Source: Thalassotalea sp. 42_200_T64
Lineage (GTDB): Bacteria; Pseudomonadota; Gammaproteobacteria; Enterobacterales; Alteromonadaceae
Length of the DNA: 64,000 bases
Direction: 5' to 3'
Assembly (NCBI GenBank): GCA_002162925.1
Contig: MABC01000053.1
Coordinates: 82,535 to 146,534 of the forward strand
The notes below the pieces were generated by a model that searched no databases, had not been told where the DNA came from, and saw nothing but the letters and a program-made list of their open reading frames with translations. Positions within the stretch are counted from its first letter, which is position 1. Every line of letters begins with the position of its first letter. This document shows positions 9,343-18,884 of this stretch, piece after piece. A program made the position numbers and the translations under genes.

Positions 9343-9458
9343 AAATAAACTTTGGCAACTGATTAGACTTGTCAGCAATAAAATATGTCATAACTGTAGC
9401 GATTTTTCGCCAGTTATTTCGAATCGAATTGAGTATAAAATAAAATAAAGTTACTGTT

Positions 9459-12083
9459 ATGAATGCCTATAAACATGAAAAGATGTTCCAGTTAATTAAA
9501 GAGCACGCCATTGCTTTTGGTGATTGTGTTAGTGTTTATGATCCGGTTTTGGATAAAGTGGTAGAAAGTACTGACTGTTTTATGGAAATCATCGATATTG
9601 ACCCGGCAAGTAACCATATCAAGGCGCAATGGCTAGCCAAAATGAAGTTGTCTGGGCAAGTTTATCATGAGGAACTTTTCCAAATAGGAGCGGATTTAAG
9701 CCCGGTTTTTAAGGAGTATGAGTTAGTGCATGTTAATGGTAGTGTTCATCATATTCGTCAAGTTAACTATCCTTATTTTGATCAGCAAGACCCTGAAAAA
9801 ACCTTAGTGTTAATCACCTTGCGCGATTGTAACCATGAGTACCGCACCAATCCTAAGCATGTTACCGAGAATTGGCGTAAGGAAAATAGCTCGCAAGTTC
9901 GTTATTTACGCAAAATACTGGCGTTAATCAGTAACGAATGTCAGGCCGACTTTGCCATGCTGGCCATTCCTAGTGCCGATAAACAACATGCTCAATCGTT
10001 AGTGGCGATTCAGGACGGAGAATTTATTGACGATCTCAATTATGCGCTTAAGGGAACTCCATGTGAAATTACGGTTAATGGTAGTATTTGTGCGCATAAA
10101 AATGATATCCAAAATTTATATCCCGAAGATAATATGTTGGTCAACATGCAGGCGGAAAGCTATATTGGCGTGCCATTTTTTGATGAAGAAGGCCTGGTTA
10201 GCGGCTATTTAGTGATCATCAAAAAAACGTCGTTGCAGGATAAATCGTATTGCAAAAAATTAATTGAAAACTACCAGGCGCAATTGAATCGCAGAATTCA
10301 GCTGTATTTTGCCGATAAGCAGCTGGCGCAAATGTGCCAGGATAAAAGTGGTTTTCTAGGATTTGATCAAGAGCAGTTTCTTCTAGGGACAACGCCGTCA
10401 TCGAAAGAGCTGGCTAGTTGGTCAAACATTTCAAAAGAGACGTTTAACAGTGTCAAAGAAGCGATTTTGATCACCGATGCCGATAATAACATCATCCATT
10501 GCAACCGGGCGTTTACCGATATCACTGGCTATTCATTAGCAGAAGTATTAGCTAAGAATCCTAGTGTTTTATCCTCAGGCCTCCATGATGCCGTATTTTA
10601 TCAGCAGATGGAAAAATCATTAGCCGAAACGGGGATTTGGGAAGGCGAAATCATCAACAAAAATAAATCGGGAAAAACCTATTCAGAATGGCTGTTTATC
10701 CGTGTTGTTTTTGATGAAAACCAGCAAGCGACGCATCATATTGCCGTGTTTAGTGATATTTCTAAGCATAAAGAAAAAGAAGAATTGTTATATTTTCAGG
10801 CAAACTATGATCCATTAACCATGTTGCCAAATCGTAGTTTACTGTTTTTTACTTTAGCCGAGTCTTTAACCAAACTGGAAGAGCAGCCCGGTAAACCGAT
10901 TGTGTTAATGCATATTGATTTAAATGGGTTAGCCAGAATCAATGAAAATTTTGATTATAATGTCGGGGATGCACTATTGGTTGAAACGGCAAGAAGGATC
11001 AAGCGCATTATTAATGACGATAGTGTTATGGTGGCAAGGATTTCAGGCGATAACTTTGTGGTGTTATTTTCCTGTGTGGAACATACCTTTGATGCCGACA
11101 ACATCGCAACACGGCTTTGCCAGGAATTGGCAAAAGCTGTGTTAATCGATCAGAAAACGGTAAAAATAACCGCAAACATAGGTATTGCGGAAACGTCAAA
11201 CTCAACATTAAACCCAGAATCCTTGTATTCGATGGCCGAACAAGCCTTACTCAATGCCAAACTTGAAGGTCTGGGACAATTCTGTGTGTTTGATGAACAA
11301 TTACGCACGGAACTGAAAAATACCTGGCAATTAGAACAAGAGTTAAATGTTGCCATCGCTGAAGATCAGTTTGTCTTACATTACCAGCCGCAAATTGATG
11401 CCAGCTCCGGTGAACTACTGGGACTGGAAGCGCTAGTGCGTTGGCAACATCCACAGCGAGGCTTGTTAGCACCATTCTATTTTATCAGCCTTGCGGAAAA
11501 AACGGATCAAATCGTTGATTTAGGTACTTTGGTACTACGTAAGGCTTGCCGACAAATTGCCTTATGGCAACAAACCTTAGAACAAACATTTACCGTGTCG
11601 GTGAATATTTCGCCGCGGCAGTTTGCGTTGGAATCCAGCGCAAACACCATGCAATCTATTATCGAGGAATCGGCCATTGATACCTCAGGCATCATTCTGG
11701 AAATCACTGAAGATGTGCTAATGGCCGATCATAGTGATCTACTCACGACGTTAGGGGCGCTAAACGAAGGCGGTATTAAATTATCACTGGACGATTTTGG
11801 CACCGGCTTTTCTTCATTGTCGTATTTACAGCAATATCCATTGAGTGAACTGAAAATTGATCGCTCCTTTGTGAAAAGCTTAGGCCATAAGCCGGAGAGT
11901 TTATCGATCGTCAAAGCCATCATTTCGATGGCCAATAGCTTAAACTTGAAAGTGGTTGCTGAAGGGGTTGAGACCGTAGAGCAGCGAGACATACTTGCCG
12001 ACTTGGGCTGCGACATATTTCAGGGCTTTTATTATGCAAAACCTTTGGCTGTGGCAGATTTAACCGAATTTATTAAACAATAA
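9459..12083 (+). CDS. PAS-GGDEF-EAL protein, probable c-di-GMP phosphodiesterase
   Basis: 874 cytoplasmic residues. The N-terminal part includes a GAF-like region (about 150-290), then a PAS domain (about 325-440), a GGDEF domain (about 447-605) and an EAL domain (about 620-870). The GGDEF signature is degenerate (SGDNF at about 528), so cyclase activity is doubtful. The EAL side keeps EALVRW, NISPRQ, EITED, DDFGTG, LKID and AEGVE, so c-di-GMP hydrolysis is likely. No membrane segment is seen, so it probably senses an internal signal. ccmI follows 31 bp downstream. The start at 9459 lacks a strong ribosome-binding site. Confidence 0.9.
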   Translation: MNAYKHEKMFQLIKEHAIAFGDCVSVYDPVLDKVVESTDCFMEIIDIDPASNHIKAQWLAKMKLSGQVYHEELFQIGADLSPVFKEYELVHVNGSVHHIRQVNYPYFDQQDPEKTLVLITLRDCNHEYRTNPKHVTENWRKENSSQVRYLRKILALISNECQADFAMLAIPSADKQHAQSLVAIQDGEFIDDLNYALKGTPCEITVNGSICAHKNDIQNLYPEDNMLVNMQAESYIGVPFFDEEGLVSGYLVIIKKTSLQDKSYCKKLIENYQAQLNRRIQLYFADKQLAQMCQDKSGFLGFDQEQFLLGTTPSSKELASWSNISKETFNSVKEAILITDADNNIIHCNRAFTDITGYSLAEVLAKNPSVLSSGLHDAVFYQQMEKSLAETGIWEGEIINKNKSGKTYSEWLFIRVVFDENQQATHHIAVFSDISKHKEKEELLYFQANYDPLTMLPNRSLLFFTLAESLTKLEEQPGKPIVLMHIDLNGLARINENFDYNVGDALLVETARRIKRIINDDSVMVARISGDNFVVLFSCVEHTFDADNIATRLCQELAKAVLIDQKTVKITANIGIAETSNSTLNPESLYSMAEQALLNAKLEGLGQFCVFDEQLRTELKNTWQLEQELNVAIAEDQFVLHYQPQIDASSGELLGLEALVRWQHPQRGLLAPFYFISLAEKTDQIVDLGTLVLRKACRQIALWQQTLEQTFTVSVNISPRQFALESSANTMQSIIEESAIDTSGIILEITEDVLMADHSDLLTTLGALNEGGIKLSLDDFGTGFSSLSYLQQYPLSELKIDRSFVKSLGHKPESLSIVKAIISMANSLNLKVVAEGVETVEQRDILADLGCDIFQGFYYAKPLAVADLTEFIKQ

Positions 12084-12114
12084 TTTCACCAGGTTTTAAT
12101 GTATTTAACTTACT

Positions 12115-13398
12115 ATGACAAATAATTGGAATTTTATGACTTCATTTTGGATCATCACCGCAGTGTTATTTATCATTGCTTGTGCCATCGTTTTTTATGC
12201 CTATATAAAAAGTAAAAAACAGCAGCAAAGCAAGGTCGATGACAGTCGAAAAAACACCAATGTCTCATTGTACCATGAGCATTTGCAAGAATTAGATAAC
12301 GATTTGGCTGAAGGTGCGATTGAGCAATCGAGTTATCAACAGCTAAAATCTGAACTGAATAAAACCTTGTTGCAAGATGTTGATAATAGTGACCAACCTG
12401 CCATCAGCGCGGGCAAGTTATCGTTATTGCTGCCTATCGCGATGACTCTCTTTATTGTCACCATAAGTATGTATTTATATAATGGCCTGGGAGCTTCACA
12501 ACTATTAGCACAACCTGCTGCAGCGGTTGCCGAAAATCCCCATCAAAATTTGGATATGAACCAGCAAGCACTATTCCGGGTGCAACAATTGAAGATCAAG
12601 GTAGAAAATGAGCCAACCAATTCGCAAGCATGGTTTAGTTTAGGTCAGGCATTTACCAACGTTAGCGAGTTTGATAATGCGGTACGTTCATTTGATCAAG
12701 TTATCAGCTTAATTGGTGAGCATGCAGAATTAATCGGCCCGAAAGCACAAGCTCTGTATTATAAAAATGATAATCAAATGAATGCTGACATTCAGGCATT
12801 GATTGATAGAGCACTTGCGCTTGATCCGATTGATGCCTCTACCAATGTGCTACTTGGCATGGATAATTATGCGCAGCATAATTATGCCCAAGCCATTGAA
12901 CATTGGCAGTTAGTATTAGACAGCGGTCGTCCTGGGGTAAATACTCAGGCATTGGAAGGTGCCATTAGTGAAGCGAGAAATCAGCTAGCACAAAGCCAGC
13001 AGTTATCCGGCGGAGTTGTACCAGTTGCCGATGTAGACCCTGATGCGCCAAGATTAACTTTGGCGGTGTCATTATCCGATGAAATGCATGACATATTAAT
13101 GGCTGGCGACGACAAAACGGTATTTGTCTATGCAACAGCAACATCCGGTCCACGTATGCCACTGGCAGCCGTTAAAATTAAAGCCAGTGATTTGCCGATA
13201 ACCATTGTACTTGACGATTCACAGGCGATGACTGCGCAAATGAATTTGAGCAGTGTAGATAAAGTTAATGTGTATGCGGTTGTTTCGATGCAAGGTGATG
13301 TCGGCATTAAAGCTGGAGATTATAAGTCGCAATTAATGTCGGTTGATGTCATGGCAACAGAAAAGCTAACTCTAACCATTGATACTTTGGTTAATTAA
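12115..13398 (+). CDS. ccmI: Cytochrome c biogenesis protein CcmI
   Basis: CcmI presents apocytochrome c to the CcmFH ligation complex of system I. The 427 residues show the CcmI plan: membrane segment at about 10-30, a loop with YHEHLQELDNDLAEG (typical of CcmI/CycH), a second segment at about 100-120, TPRs at about 155-300, and a C-terminal domain (LTLAVSLSDEM...) found in the longer gammaproteobacterial CcmI. Usually it ends the ccmABCDEFGHI operon; here it stands after an EAL gene with no other ccm gene in the window. A terminator follows at once. Confidence 0.88.
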   Translation: MTNNWNFMTSFWIITAVLFIIACAIVFYAYIKSKKQQQSKVDDSRKNTNVSLYHEHLQELDNDLAEGAIEQSSYQQLKSELNKTLLQDVDNSDQPAISAGKLSLLLPIAMTLFIVTISMYLYNGLGASQLLAQPAAAVAENPHQNLDMNQQALFRVQQLKIKVENEPTNSQAWFSLGQAFTNVSEFDNAVRSFDQVISLIGEHAELIGPKAQALYYKNDNQMNADIQALIDRALALDPIDASTNVLLGMDNYAQHNYAQAIEHWQLVLDSGRPGVNTQALEGAISEARNQLAQSQQLSGGVVPVADVDPDAPRLTLAVSLSDEMHDILMAGDDKTVFVYATATSGPRMPLAAVKIKASDLPITIVLDDSQAMTAQMNLSSVDKVNVYAVVSMQGDVGIKAGDYKSQLMSVDVMATEKLTLTIDTLVN

Positions 13399-13402
13399 TA
13401 CT

Positions 13403-13425
13403 CAGGCCGATAATTTCGGCCTGTC
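13403..13425 (+). terminator. Terminator after ccmI
   Basis: CAGGCCGA-TAAT-TTCGGCCTG followed by TCTTATTTCT, four bases past the ccmI stop. Confidence 0.7.
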
Positions 13426-13478
13426 TTATTTCTGCTTTATATAGCAGCCCCAGCCTTGGGAAATATGAGTTGTTTAGC

Positions 13479-14249
13479 TTAAATACTGTTCGCAGGTTTA
13501 GTTTTGGCTAGCCAGTTAGCAATGTTGACTGCCATTTGCTGGTTATTACCGGTTAAAAATTTATTTTGAAAAATGGCATCATCGGCAAAAACCAGCACAT
13601 CACCTTTGCCTATTTTTTTATGGATGATGACGGCAAACGTCGATTGATAATCGCCACCATCTTGTTGTTTATTTTTATTCAGATCTAACCAGGCATCTGC
13701 ACTGGTTATGGCAAGCGCCGATGCAGACTTATCTTTTGTCTGCAAAGCCCAACCGCCGTATAGATTAAAATGCTGAACATTGTTAAAAAGCCAATGCGGT
13801 ACCAATCTTGAAACTGAGAAATCTTTTGGTTTATTGGCCAGCATGGCTTGATGTTCGTTAATTGAATAGTTGGATACACCAATATCAAACTCAGCCAACA
13901 AGCCACCAACGGTTGGCGCAATATGGATCATGATGACTAATTTGCCACCCGACTTTACATAGTCGGCAAGTACCTGGCGTTCTTGCAATGAGAATGCCTG
14001 AAAAGGCCCGGAGATGATCAGTGCATCCACTTTCGCCAATGCCCGCGGATGAATAACGTCGCTACTCGCACTCACCTGATTATCAGCAGCAACCAGTGTA
14101 TCGGCGAATCCGGATAGTCCCAGTTGTCCCTGCTGCTGGTATAAAAATGCCTGTTTGTGTCCTTCATCAAAGACGATGTTCGCACTTTGCGCACTTTTGC
14201 TTTGCAGAAAACATACGCTTAACACTATTAGCAACAACTGTTTATACAT
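13479..14249 (-). CDS. Secreted DUF4350-like protein
   Basis: 256 residues with an N-terminal signal peptide (MYKQLLLIVLSVCFLQSKSAQSA). The body resembles the DUF4350/GIFT type of fold related to the extracytoplasmic parts of Gld-type transporters: IVFDEGHKQAF, DALIISGPFQAFS, LADYVKSGGKLVIM and a late GDVLVFADDAIFQN. A 'GGKLV' strand-loop and a 'D-D' turn are visible, but no catalytic residues can be named. It stands alone, convergent with ccmI. Function unknown. Confidence 0.6.
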   Translation of the reverse strand: MYKQLLLIVLSVCFLQSKSAQSANIVFDEGHKQAFLYQQQGQLGLSGFADTLVAADNQVSASSDVIHPRALAKVDALIISGPFQAFSLQERQVLADYVKSGGKLVIMIHIAPTVGGLLAEFDIGVSNYSINEHQAMLANKPKDFSVSRLVPHWLFNNVQHFNLYGGWALQTKDKSASALAITSADAWLDLNKNKQQDGGDYQSTFAVIIHKKIGKGDVLVFADDAIFQNKFLTGNNQQMAVNIANWLAKTKPANSI

Positions 14250-14321
14250 AACATACCTGATTATTTGATTCAGTAGTTACACCTATATATACCGAGAACT
14301 TCAGCAACGCAACAAAAGTTA

Positions 14322-14586
14322 TATACCCGCTCCACTTCAAGATGCAGGTTTCAGAGCGCTTGAGCGATTCCAATACAAGGCGCAGTTATGTAGTAATGGT
14401 TATTCCCTTACAAATAGCTGCAACGACGTAGTGGGATTGCTCAAGCGCTTCTTCGATGGGTTTAAAAGCAATTTATGCCGCGTTATCAAATTGAACAATG
14501 GAACAACCATTCTTTAAATTTAATGCCTTGCCTAAATTGCTTTTAACTCCCACTGAAATCCCGCATCTTGAAGTGGAACGGGTATG
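14322..14586. repeat. MITE-like element with 24-bp terminal inverted repeats
   Basis: Left end ATACCCGCTCCACTTCAAGA is matched by the reverse complement of the right end, TCTTGAAGTGGAACGGGTAT (one mismatch in 20). Internal complementary pairs also occur: GAGCGCTTGAGCGATTCC with GGGATTGCTCAAGCGCTT, and AAAAGCAATTTA with TAAATTGCTTTT. The whole 265 bp could fold into a branched structure. No coding frame is present. This fits a non-autonomous mobile repeat of marine gammaproteobacteria. It sits just upstream of the spc operon. Confidence 0.8.
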
Positions 14587-14751
14587 AAATATTGACTATT
14601 TGCTTATTCTTGTGGATCTGATGTCAGTGTTATAATTTATTAACTGTATGATTTATCAGCAAGTGCTAGTGGGAAAGATAGTCTTGTTGGTGGCCTAATT
14701 GCAATTAGTTAAATTTTAACCAGAAATAAAGTACCACTTTTTATTTGGTAG

Positions 14752-14760
14752 TGTTATAAT
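14752..14760 (+). promoter_or_regulatory. Extended -10 promoter of the spc operon
   Basis: TGTTATAAT gives a perfect -10 with the TGn extension; no good -35 is visible 17 bp upstream, which such promoters tolerate. Transcription would give a leader of about 95 nt before rplN. A second TGTTATAAT lies at 14628-14636 next to the repeat and may be another start. The operon needs its own promoter because the S10 operon does not precede it. Confidence 0.6.
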
Positions 14761-14862
14761 CTCGCGCCCGCTTACCTCAGGCTATGGTTTGGGTAGGTGG
14801 ATAAAGGCAGTGACGGGTCAAATTTTTGGCCTTGAATTTACAAACAGCGGAGCACATATAAT

Positions 14863-15231
14863 ATGATCCAAATGCAATCACAGCTAGACGTTGCTGATAA
14901 CAGCGGCGCTCGACGCGTGCAATGTATCAAGGTTCTAGGTGGCTCGCACCGTCGCTATGCAGGTATTGGTGACATCATTAAGGTTTCTGTTAAAGAAGCT
15001 ATTCCTCGCGGTAAAGTGAAGAAAGGTGATGTTCTAAATGCGGTAGTGGTGCGCACTAGAAAAGGCGTTCGTCGTTCAGATGGTTCATCTATCAGATTCG
15101 ATGGAAACGCGGCAGTAATGTTAAATGCTAACTTACAGCCAATTGGCACACGTATTTTCGGACCAGTGACACGCGAATTAAGAACTGAAAAGTTCATGAA
15201 GATCGTATCTCTAGCTCCTGAAGTACTTTAA
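14863..15231 (+). CDS. rplN: 50S ribosomal protein L14
   Basis: 122 residues, starting [27 protein letters not shown], unmistakable uL14. It is the first gene of the spc operon here. Upstream lies a mobile repeat and an unrelated gene instead of rpsQ, so the S10 and spc operons have been separated. GGAG precedes the ATG. Confidence 0.98.
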   Translation: MIQMQSQLDVADNSGARRVQCIKVLGGSHRRYAGIGDIIKVSVKEAIPRGKVKKGDVLNAVVVRTRKGVRRSDGSSIRFDGNAAVMLNANLQPIGTRIFGPVTRELRTEKFMKIVSLAPEVL

Positions 15232-15243
15232 GGAGTCACGAAA

Positions 15244-15558
15244 ATGGCCTCTAAAATTCGTCTAAATGACGAAGTAGTAATCCTAGCTGGTAAAGATAAG
15301 GGCAAAAGTGGCAAGATCACTAAAGTTCTTACAGCTGATGGAAAAGTATTCGTTGAAGGCATCAACTTAATCAAGAAACATCAAAAGCCTGTACCTCAGT
15401 TACAGCAACCTGGTGGCATTGTTGAGAAAGAAGCTGCAATCAACGTATCAAACGTTGCGATCAAAAACCCTGCTTCTGGCAAGGCTGATCGTGTAGGTTT
15501 TAGAATTGAAGACGGCAAAAAAGTTCGTTTCTTCAAGTCTAATAACGAATTAGTATAA
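15244..15558 (+). CDS. rplX: 50S ribosomal protein L24
   Basis: 104 residues, the same length as E. coli L24, with the KOW motif near the start ([15 protein letters not shown]). Assembly-initiating 23S rRNA binder. It follows rplN by 12 bp. Confidence 0.98.
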   Translation: MASKIRLNDEVVILAGKDKGKSGKITKVLTADGKVFVEGINLIKKHQKPVPQLQQPGGIVEKEAAINVSNVAIKNPASGKADRVGFRIEDGKKVRFFKSNNELV

Positions 15559-15572
15559 TATTGGAGTAAACG

Positions 15573-16118
15573 ATGGCGAAACTGCATGATTTATATAAAG
15601 ATACGATTGTATCATCTCTTGTAAAAGAGTTTGGTTACAAAAGTGTCATGCAAGTCCCTCGGATTGAAAAGATCACCCTGAACATGGGTGTTGGTGAAGC
15701 TATTGCTGATAAAAAAGTATTAGACCACGCCACAAATGATCTTACTGCAATCTCGGGTCAAAAGCCGATGATCACTAAAGCCCGCAAATCTGTTGCGGGT
15801 TTTAAGATTCGTGAAGGCTACCCTATTGGTGCAAAAGTAACTTTACGCGGTGAACGCATGTGGGAATTTTTAGAGCGCTTAATCGCGATCTCAATTCCTC
15901 GTATTCGTGATTTCCGTGGCTTGAACCCTAAGTCGTTCGATGGCCGTGGTAATTACAGCATGGGCGTGCGTGAGCAAATTATTTTCCCAGAGATCGATTA
16001 CGATAAAATCGATAAAATTCGCGGTATGGATATCACTATCACTACTACTGCGAAGAACGATGCGGAAGGTCATGCTTTGCTGACTGCCTTTAACTTCCCG
16101 TTTAAGAAAAAGGTGTAG
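15573..16118 (+). CDS. rplE: 50S ribosomal protein L5
   Basis: 181 residues, uL5 ([33 protein letters not shown]...). Binds 5S rRNA in the central protuberance. In E. coli, S8 represses the spc operon at the L24-L5 junction; the same gene order here makes such control plausible. Confidence 0.98.
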   Translation: MAKLHDLYKDTIVSSLVKEFGYKSVMQVPRIEKITLNMGVGEAIADKKVLDHATNDLTAISGQKPMITKARKSVAGFKIREGYPIGAKVTLRGERMWEFLERLIAISIPRIRDFRGLNPKSFDGRGNYSMGVREQIIFPEIDYDKIDKIRGMDITITTTAKNDAEGHALLTAFNFPFKKKV

Positions 16119-16122
16119 AGTT

Positions 16123-16428
16123 ATGGCTAAAACATCAATGAAAGCACGTGAAGCAAAACGTGCAAAATTAGTTGCTCAATATGCTGAAAAGCGTGCAGCA
16201 ATAAAAGCGATCATCTCTGACGTAAATTCTTCTGAAGAAGAGCGTTGGGATGCAGTATTAAAACTTCAAGCTTTACCGCGTGATTCTAGCAGCAGCCGCC
16301 AACGTAACCGTTGTGTGATTACTGGTCGTCCACATGGTTACCTACGTAAGTTCGGCTTAAGCCGTATTAAATTACGTGAAGCAACCATGCGTGGTGAAGT
16401 TCCTGGTCTTAAAAAAGCAAGTTGGTAA
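16123..16428 (+). CDS. rpsN: 30S ribosomal protein S14
   Basis: 101 residues, the long zinc-free form of S14 (no CxxC pairs; C-terminus [26 protein letters not shown]). Four bases separate it from rplE, so translation is probably coupled. Confidence 0.98.
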   Translation: MAKTSMKAREAKRAKLVAQYAEKRAAIKAIISDVNSSEEERWDAVLKLQALPRDSSSSRQRNRCVITGRPHGYLRKFGLSRIKLREATMRGEVPGLKKASW

Positions 16429-16442
16429 GGGAGTAATTAATT

Positions 16443-16832
16443 ATGATGACTGATCCTATCGCGGATATGTTTACACGCATCCGTAACGGTCAATCTGCAG
16501 CTAAAGTTGCAGTATCTATGCCATCTTCCAAGCTAAAAGTAGCAATTGCTCACTTGCTTAAAGAAGAAGGCTATATAAACGGTTTTGAAGTATCTACTGA
16601 AGCTAAGCCTCAGTTAGAAGTCACTTTAAAATATTTCGAAGGTAAAGAAGTAATCGAAACGATCAAGCGTGTTTCACGTCCTGGTCTTCGTGTATACAAA
16701 GGCAGCACTGAGATCCCTCAGGTATTAGCTGGCTTAGGTATTACGATTGTATCTACTTCTAAAGGCCTAATGACTGATCGTGCCGCTCGCAATGCGGGTC
16801 TTGGCGGTGAGCTCATTGGTACCGTAGCGTAA
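16443..16832 (+). CDS. rpsH: 30S ribosomal protein S8
   Basis: 129 residues, uS8 ([14 protein letters not shown]...; C-terminal [26 protein letters not shown]). Central-domain 16S rRNA binder and, in E. coli, translational repressor of this operon. Two consecutive ATG codons open the frame; the first is used here. Confidence 0.97.
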   Translation: MMTDPIADMFTRIRNGQSAAKVAVSMPSSKLKVAIAHLLKEEGYINGFEVSTEAKPQLEVTLKYFEGKEVIETIKRVSRPGLRVYKGSTEIPQVLAGLGITIVSTSKGLMTDRAARNAGLGGELIGTVA

Positions 16833-16843
16833 GGAGCAAGAAT

Positions 16844-17377
16844 ATGTCTCGTGTTGCAAAAGCACCTGTGGCAGTACCTGCTGGCGTTACTGTTACGTTA
16901 TCTGGTCAAGAAATCACAGTTAAAGGCCCTAAAGGCGAATTAACTCGTACGATCCACAGTGACGTTGCTGTTTCTCAAGAAGAAAACAACATCATCACTA
17001 CAATCGTTAGCGACGTTAAAGGCGCTTGGGCTCAAGCCGGTACGACTCGCGCATTAATCAATAACATGGTTAATGGTGTGAACACTGGTTATGAAAAACG
17101 CCTGATTTTAAACGGTGTTGGTTATCGTGCAAAAGCGGCTGGTCAGAAGTTAAGCCTTTCTTTAGGTTTCTCTCACCCAGTTGAGCACGCGGTTCCAGCC
17201 AGTGTTAAAGTTGTAACTCCTAGTCAAACTGAAATCGTACTTACCGGTGCTGATAGGCAGGAGATTGGTCAAGTAGCTGCGAACATTCGTGCATACCGTA
17301 AACCTGAGCCTTACAAAGGCAAAGGGATTCGTTATAGCGATGAAGTTGTTCGTCGTAAAGAAGCTAAGAAGAAGTAG
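16844..17377 (+). CDS. rplF: 50S ribosomal protein L6
   Basis: 177 residues, equal to E. coli L6. Starts [17 protein letters not shown] and carries the conserved [25 protein letters not shown] tail in shortened quotation: [11 protein letters not shown]. Sits near the factor-binding site of the ribosome. Confidence 0.98.
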   Translation: MSRVAKAPVAVPAGVTVTLSGQEITVKGPKGELTRTIHSDVAVSQEENNIITTIVSDVKGAWAQAGTTRALINNMVNGVNTGYEKRLILNGVGYRAKAAGQKLSLSLGFSHPVEHAVPASVKVVTPSQTEIVLTGADRQEIGQVAANIRAYRKPEPYKGKGIRYSDEVVRRKEAKKK

Positions 17378-17386
17378 GGTAATACT

Positions 17387-17740
17387 ATGGATAAGAAAAC
17401 ATCTCGTTTACGCCGTGCAAAACGTACGCGCGCTAAAATCAGCGAGTTGGGTGCGAATCGTTTAGTCGTTCACCGTACTCCTCGTCACATTTATGCTCAG
17501 CTTATCGCTCCAACTGGTTCTGAAGTAATTGCGCAAGCATCTACTTTGGATAAAGACATTCGCGAACAAGTGAAAGCTACTGGCAATAAAGAAGCAGCAG
17601 CTGCTGTTGGTAAAGCAATCGCAGAGCGCGCTTCCGCCAAAGGTATCACTAACGTTGCATTCGATCGTTCAGGTTTCTTATACCACGGTCGAGTTCAAGT
17701 ATTAGCTGAAGCGGCTCGTGAAGCTGGCCTTAAATTCTAG
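17387..17740 (+). CDS. rplR: 50S ribosomal protein L18
   Basis: 117 residues, equal to E. coli L18. Arg/Lys-rich N-terminus ([17 protein letters not shown]) and C-terminal [21 protein letters not shown], seen as [17 protein letters not shown]. Carries 5S rRNA into the large subunit. Confidence 0.98.
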   Translation: MDKKTSRLRRAKRTRAKISELGANRLVVHRTPRHIYAQLIAPTGSEVIAQASTLDKDIREQVKATGNKEAAAAVGKAIAERASAKGITNVAFDRSGFLYHGRVQVLAEAAREAGLKF

Positions 17741-17750
17741 GAGTTAGATA

Positions 17751-18254
17751 ATGGCTAATGTAGAAAACACACAACAAAGTGAATTTGCTGAAAAGTTAAT
17801 TGCTGTTAACCGCGTATCAAAAGTGGTTAAAGGTGGTCGTATTTTCAGTTTCACAGCACTAACAGTAGTTGGTGACGGCAACGGTCGTGTTGGTTTTGGT
17901 TACGGTAAAGCACGTGAAGTGCCTGCTGCAATCCAAAAAGCAATGGAAAAGGCTCGTCGTAATATCGTAAACATTGATCTGAAAGGTACTACTTTACAGC
18001 ATGCTGTTAAAGGTAAGCACTCAGGTTCTAAAGTTTACATGCAACCTGCTTCTGAAGGTACAGGTATCATCGCCGGTGGCGCGATGCGTGCAGTACTAGA
18101 AGTTGCTGGCGTACAGAACGTACTGTCAAAAGTATACGGTTCTACTAACCCAATTAACGTTGTACGCGCTACTATCAGTGCTCTTGCGGATATGAAGTCG
18201 CCTGAGTCTGTTGCAGCTAAGCGTGGCTTAAACGTTAGTGAAATACTGGGGTAA
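17751..18254 (+). CDS. rpsE: 30S ribosomal protein S5
   Basis: 167 residues, equal to E. coli S5. Contains [20 protein letters not shown] and the C-terminal [14 protein letters not shown]. Involved in decoding accuracy. Confidence 0.98.
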   Translation: MANVENTQQSEFAEKLIAVNRVSKVVKGGRIFSFTALTVVGDGNGRVGFGYGKAREVPAAIQKAMEKARRNIVNIDLKGTTLQHAVKGKHSGSKVYMQPASEGTGIIAGGAMRAVLEVAGVQNVLSKVYGSTNPINVVRATISALADMKSPESVAAKRGLNVSEILG

Positions 18255-18260
18255 CTAGAC

Positions 18261-18440
18261 ATGGCTAAGACTGTCAAAGTAACACAATTAAAAAGTTCTA
18301 TCGGACGTTTACCGTCACATAGAGCTACATTGAAAGGATTAGGTTTACGTCGTATTCGTCATACTGTAGAGTTAGAAGATACTCCATCAGTACGCGGTAT
18401 GTTGAACTTAGTTCATTACATGATTAAGGTGGAGGATTAA
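18261..18440 (+). CDS. rpmD: 50S ribosomal protein L30
   Basis: 59 codons plus stop, missed by the ORF track because of length. Product begins [20 protein letters not shown] and ends [13 protein letters not shown], typical uL30 of E. coli length. Six bases after rpsE and three before rplO, so tightly coupled. Confidence 0.97.
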   Translation: MAKTVKVTQLKSSIGRLPSHRATLKGLGLRRIRHTVELEDTPSVRGMLNLVHYMIKVED

Positions 18441-18443
18441 CTT

Positions 18444-18878
18444 ATGCATTTAAATACATTATCCCCTGCACCTGGCGCTACGAAAGATAAAAAGCGTGTA
18501 GGTCGTGGTATCGGTTCTGGTAACGGCAAAACAGGTGGCCGCGGTCACAAAGGTCAAAAGTCTCGCTCAGGCGGCGGCATTCGTCCAGGTTTTGAAGGTG
18601 GGCAGATGCCACTTAAACAACGTTTACCTAAATTTGGTTTTACCTCGCGTAAATCTTTAGTTCGCGCTGAAGTTCGTTTACACGAATTAAACCATATCAA
18701 TGGTGATGTTGTTGATATTCACGCGCTTAAAGACGCAGGCATTATCACTCGTAACATCGTATCTGCAAAGATCATGTTATCTGGTGAAATCAGCCGTAAA
18801 ATTACGGTTCGTGGCCTAGCAGTAACTAAGGGTGCACGTGCAGCTATTGAAGCTGCCGGTGGTACAATAGAGGAATAG
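18444..18878 (+). CDS. rplO: 50S ribosomal protein L15
   Basis: 144 residues, equal to E. coli L15. The Gly/Arg-rich N-terminal arm ([19 protein letters not shown]) is conserved. Late assembly protein of the large subunit. secY follows six bases later. Confidence 0.98.
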   Translation: MHLNTLSPAPGATKDKKRVGRGIGSGNGKTGGRGHKGQKSRSGGGIRPGFEGGQMPLKQRLPKFGFTSRKSLVRAEVRLHELNHINGDVVDIHALKDAGIITRNIVSAKIMLSGEISRKITVRGLAVTKGARAAIEAAGGTIEE

Positions 18879-18884
18879 TACACA

